DNA of 64,000 nt from Saprospiraceae bacterium (GTDB taxonomy: Bacteria > Bacteroidota > Bacteroidia > Chitinophagales > Saprospiraceae): assembly GCA_016787415.1 (NCBI GenBank), contig JAEUUT010000070.1, forward strand, positions 1-64,000, read 5' to 3'. This document shows, one piece after another, positions 63,263 through 64,000 of this stretch. Within the stretch, counting starts at the first letter, position 1, and each line of letters starts with the position of its first letter. The notes under the pieces were generated by a model, which did not search any database, was not told where the DNA came from, and saw nothing but the letters and a program-made list of their open reading frames with translations. Both the position numbers and the translations under genes were made by a program.

Positions 63263-63481
63263 GTGGAAGATAATAAGAAGAAGGTCACAGATGCAGACCC
63301 AGACGGCAATACAGGCAAACCGAAGCGTCGGTGGAAATATGTCGGACAAGCGTTCCAAACAGGCATTTGCCTGCCGGACTTGACTACGATAGTTAACCCG
63401 ACTACAATCTCCGATGACGATATCGATGCCTATGTGAAACGCTGGACCAAACTGCGGGGGAAAGTGTGGAAGGAAGTGTAA
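63263..63481 (+). CDS. Small hypothetical protein with a GTG start
   Basis: The GTG at 63,263 begins a 72-residue protein (MEDNKKKVTDADPDGNTGKP, KRRWKYVGQAFQTG). A longer in-frame reading from 62,900 would overlap the previous gene over most of its length and is not credible. No family is recognised. Confidence 0.5.
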   Translation: MEDNKKKVTDADPDGNTGKPKRRWKYVGQAFQTGICLPDLTTIVNPTTISDDDIDAYVKRWTKLRGKVWKEV

Positions 63482-63500
63482 TGCAGTTTGGTTAACCCCT

Positions 63501-63534
63501 CCCGGCCGCCGTAAAACGTGGCCGGGAATTTTTC
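63501..63534 (+). terminator. Rho-independent terminator
   Basis: CCCGGCC pairs with GGCCGGG around a 12-base loop, followed by AATTTTTC. It ends 5 bases before the next start codon. Confidence 0.8.
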
Positions 63535-63539
63535 TTAAA

Positions 63540-63815
63540 ATGAGTATGGATCAGGAACAACTTAAACTCGCTTACGAGCAAATCGACAATCAGATACTGC
63601 GCCTGTTGCTGTATTTCGGCAGCGCTGTGATTCTTGCATTATCGAGTGCGCTCACTTACCTTTGGCACACCTGGCGCGCCGATGCCCGCGAACGCACGGA
63701 AGTGGACAAGATCACAGCGAAGGCAATCGACGGCGCCACCAATCAAATCGATAACCTCCGCGATCAGGTGCAGGAATTGTCCCGCATCATAGCGGAAAAA
63801 CTGGCAAAATCATGA
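63540..63815 (+). CDS. Small single-span membrane protein, possibly holin-like
   Basis: The 91-residue protein has one membrane segment (LRLLLYFGSAVILALSSALT) with a charged coiled coil after it (TNQIDNLRDQVQELSRIIAE). This layout is seen in some holin or tail-chaperone-like proteins; no family is certain. It overlaps the next gene by four bases (ATGA). Confidence 0.55.
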   Translation: MSMDQEQLKLAYEQIDNQILRLLLYFGSAVILALSSALTYLWHTWRADARERTEVDKITAKAIDGATNQIDNLRDQVQELSRIIAEKLAKS

Positions 63816-63997
63816 GCACTAAAAAGGCAGCGGCCGAAGCACTGGAAATGCGGAAAAGGGCTGCACAACGATTGATCGACAAATCTGAAACGTCCACCGG
63901 CGCTATCAGTATTGTGACTGGTACCCGGAGAAAAGCCGGCAAACTGGTGACAGTAAAATTCCAACCCAACTCGGCGCCGAAGGTAGCCACCTCCTGA
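63812..63997 (+). CDS. Small basic hypothetical protein
   Basis: The 61-residue protein (MSTKKAAAEALEMRKRAAQR, GTRRKAGKLVTVKFQPNSAP) starts in the ATGA overlap with the membrane protein and is basic. It is not recognised. The operon may continue past the window edge. Confidence 0.5.
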   Translation: MSTKKAAAEALEMRKRAAQRLIDKSETSTGAISIVTGTRRKAGKLVTVKFQPNSAPKVATS

Positions 63998-64000
63998 CCA

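Overview
The window looks like chromosomal DNA of a Bacteroidota bacterium, probably of the Saprospiria or Chitinophagia side. The evidence is the promoter shape (TTG, about 21 bases, TAnnTTTG), the scarcity of Shine-Dalgarno sequences, a histone H1-like mini-protein, a PKD-like secreted protein, a Bacteroidota-type outer-membrane barrel, and protein families typical of that phylum. No rRNA gene, CRISPR array or transposase was found. The species cannot be named from the sequence.

Region 1 (about 1-28,900, all minus strand) is an extracellular contractile injection system (eCIS, a phage-tail-like machine of the Afp/PVC/MAC family). Transcription should run from 28,873 down past base 1. In that order the genes encode a DUF4255 tail terminator, a conserved eCIS protein, one sheath, two helical cysteine-rich unknowns, two tube proteins, a DUF5908 mini-protein, a spike adaptor, a VgrG-type spike, a vanadium haloperoxidase-like enzyme, a PAAR tip, a gp25-like baseplate protein, an Afp11-like wedge, a fibre with an S74-like end, a 2200-residue Afp12-like wedge, an 805-residue structural protein, the tape measure, a small membrane protein and a DUF4157 zinc-protease-like protein cut by the window edge. 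Gaps are mostly under 60 bases, so it reads as one long operon. The AAA+ ATPase usual in such clusters is not in the window and may lie beyond the left edge. The enzyme between the spike and tip genes is the best candidate for a new cargo.

Region 2 (28,900-30,600, minus) holds a LuxR-type response regulator and a sensor kinase on the same strand, directly upstream of the eCIS operon and probably controlling it. Region 3 (30,600-35,300) is ordinary chromosome: a small secreted PKD-like protein, a DUF5995 protein, a histone H1-like protein, a secreted leucine-rich-repeat protein flanked by two copies of a 63-65 base intergenic element, and an outer-membrane barrel.

Region 4 (35,300-64,000) looks like a prophage or phage-derived element running off the right edge. 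It opens with two divergent HTH regulators over an operator-like promoter, then a non-coding stretch of hairpins with a tRNA-like sequence. An early module follows (membrane proteins, GIY-YIG and HNH nucleases, a primase-helicase, a 13-copy iteron cluster that may be the replication origin, a MazG-like protein). The late module has an amidase endolysin, tail proteins, a lipoprotein, a 1088-residue fibre, three secreted or membrane proteins, a protease-scaffold protein, a probable major capsid protein and small head or tail proteins. Terminase, portal, tail tape measure and integrase were not found, so the element is incomplete here.
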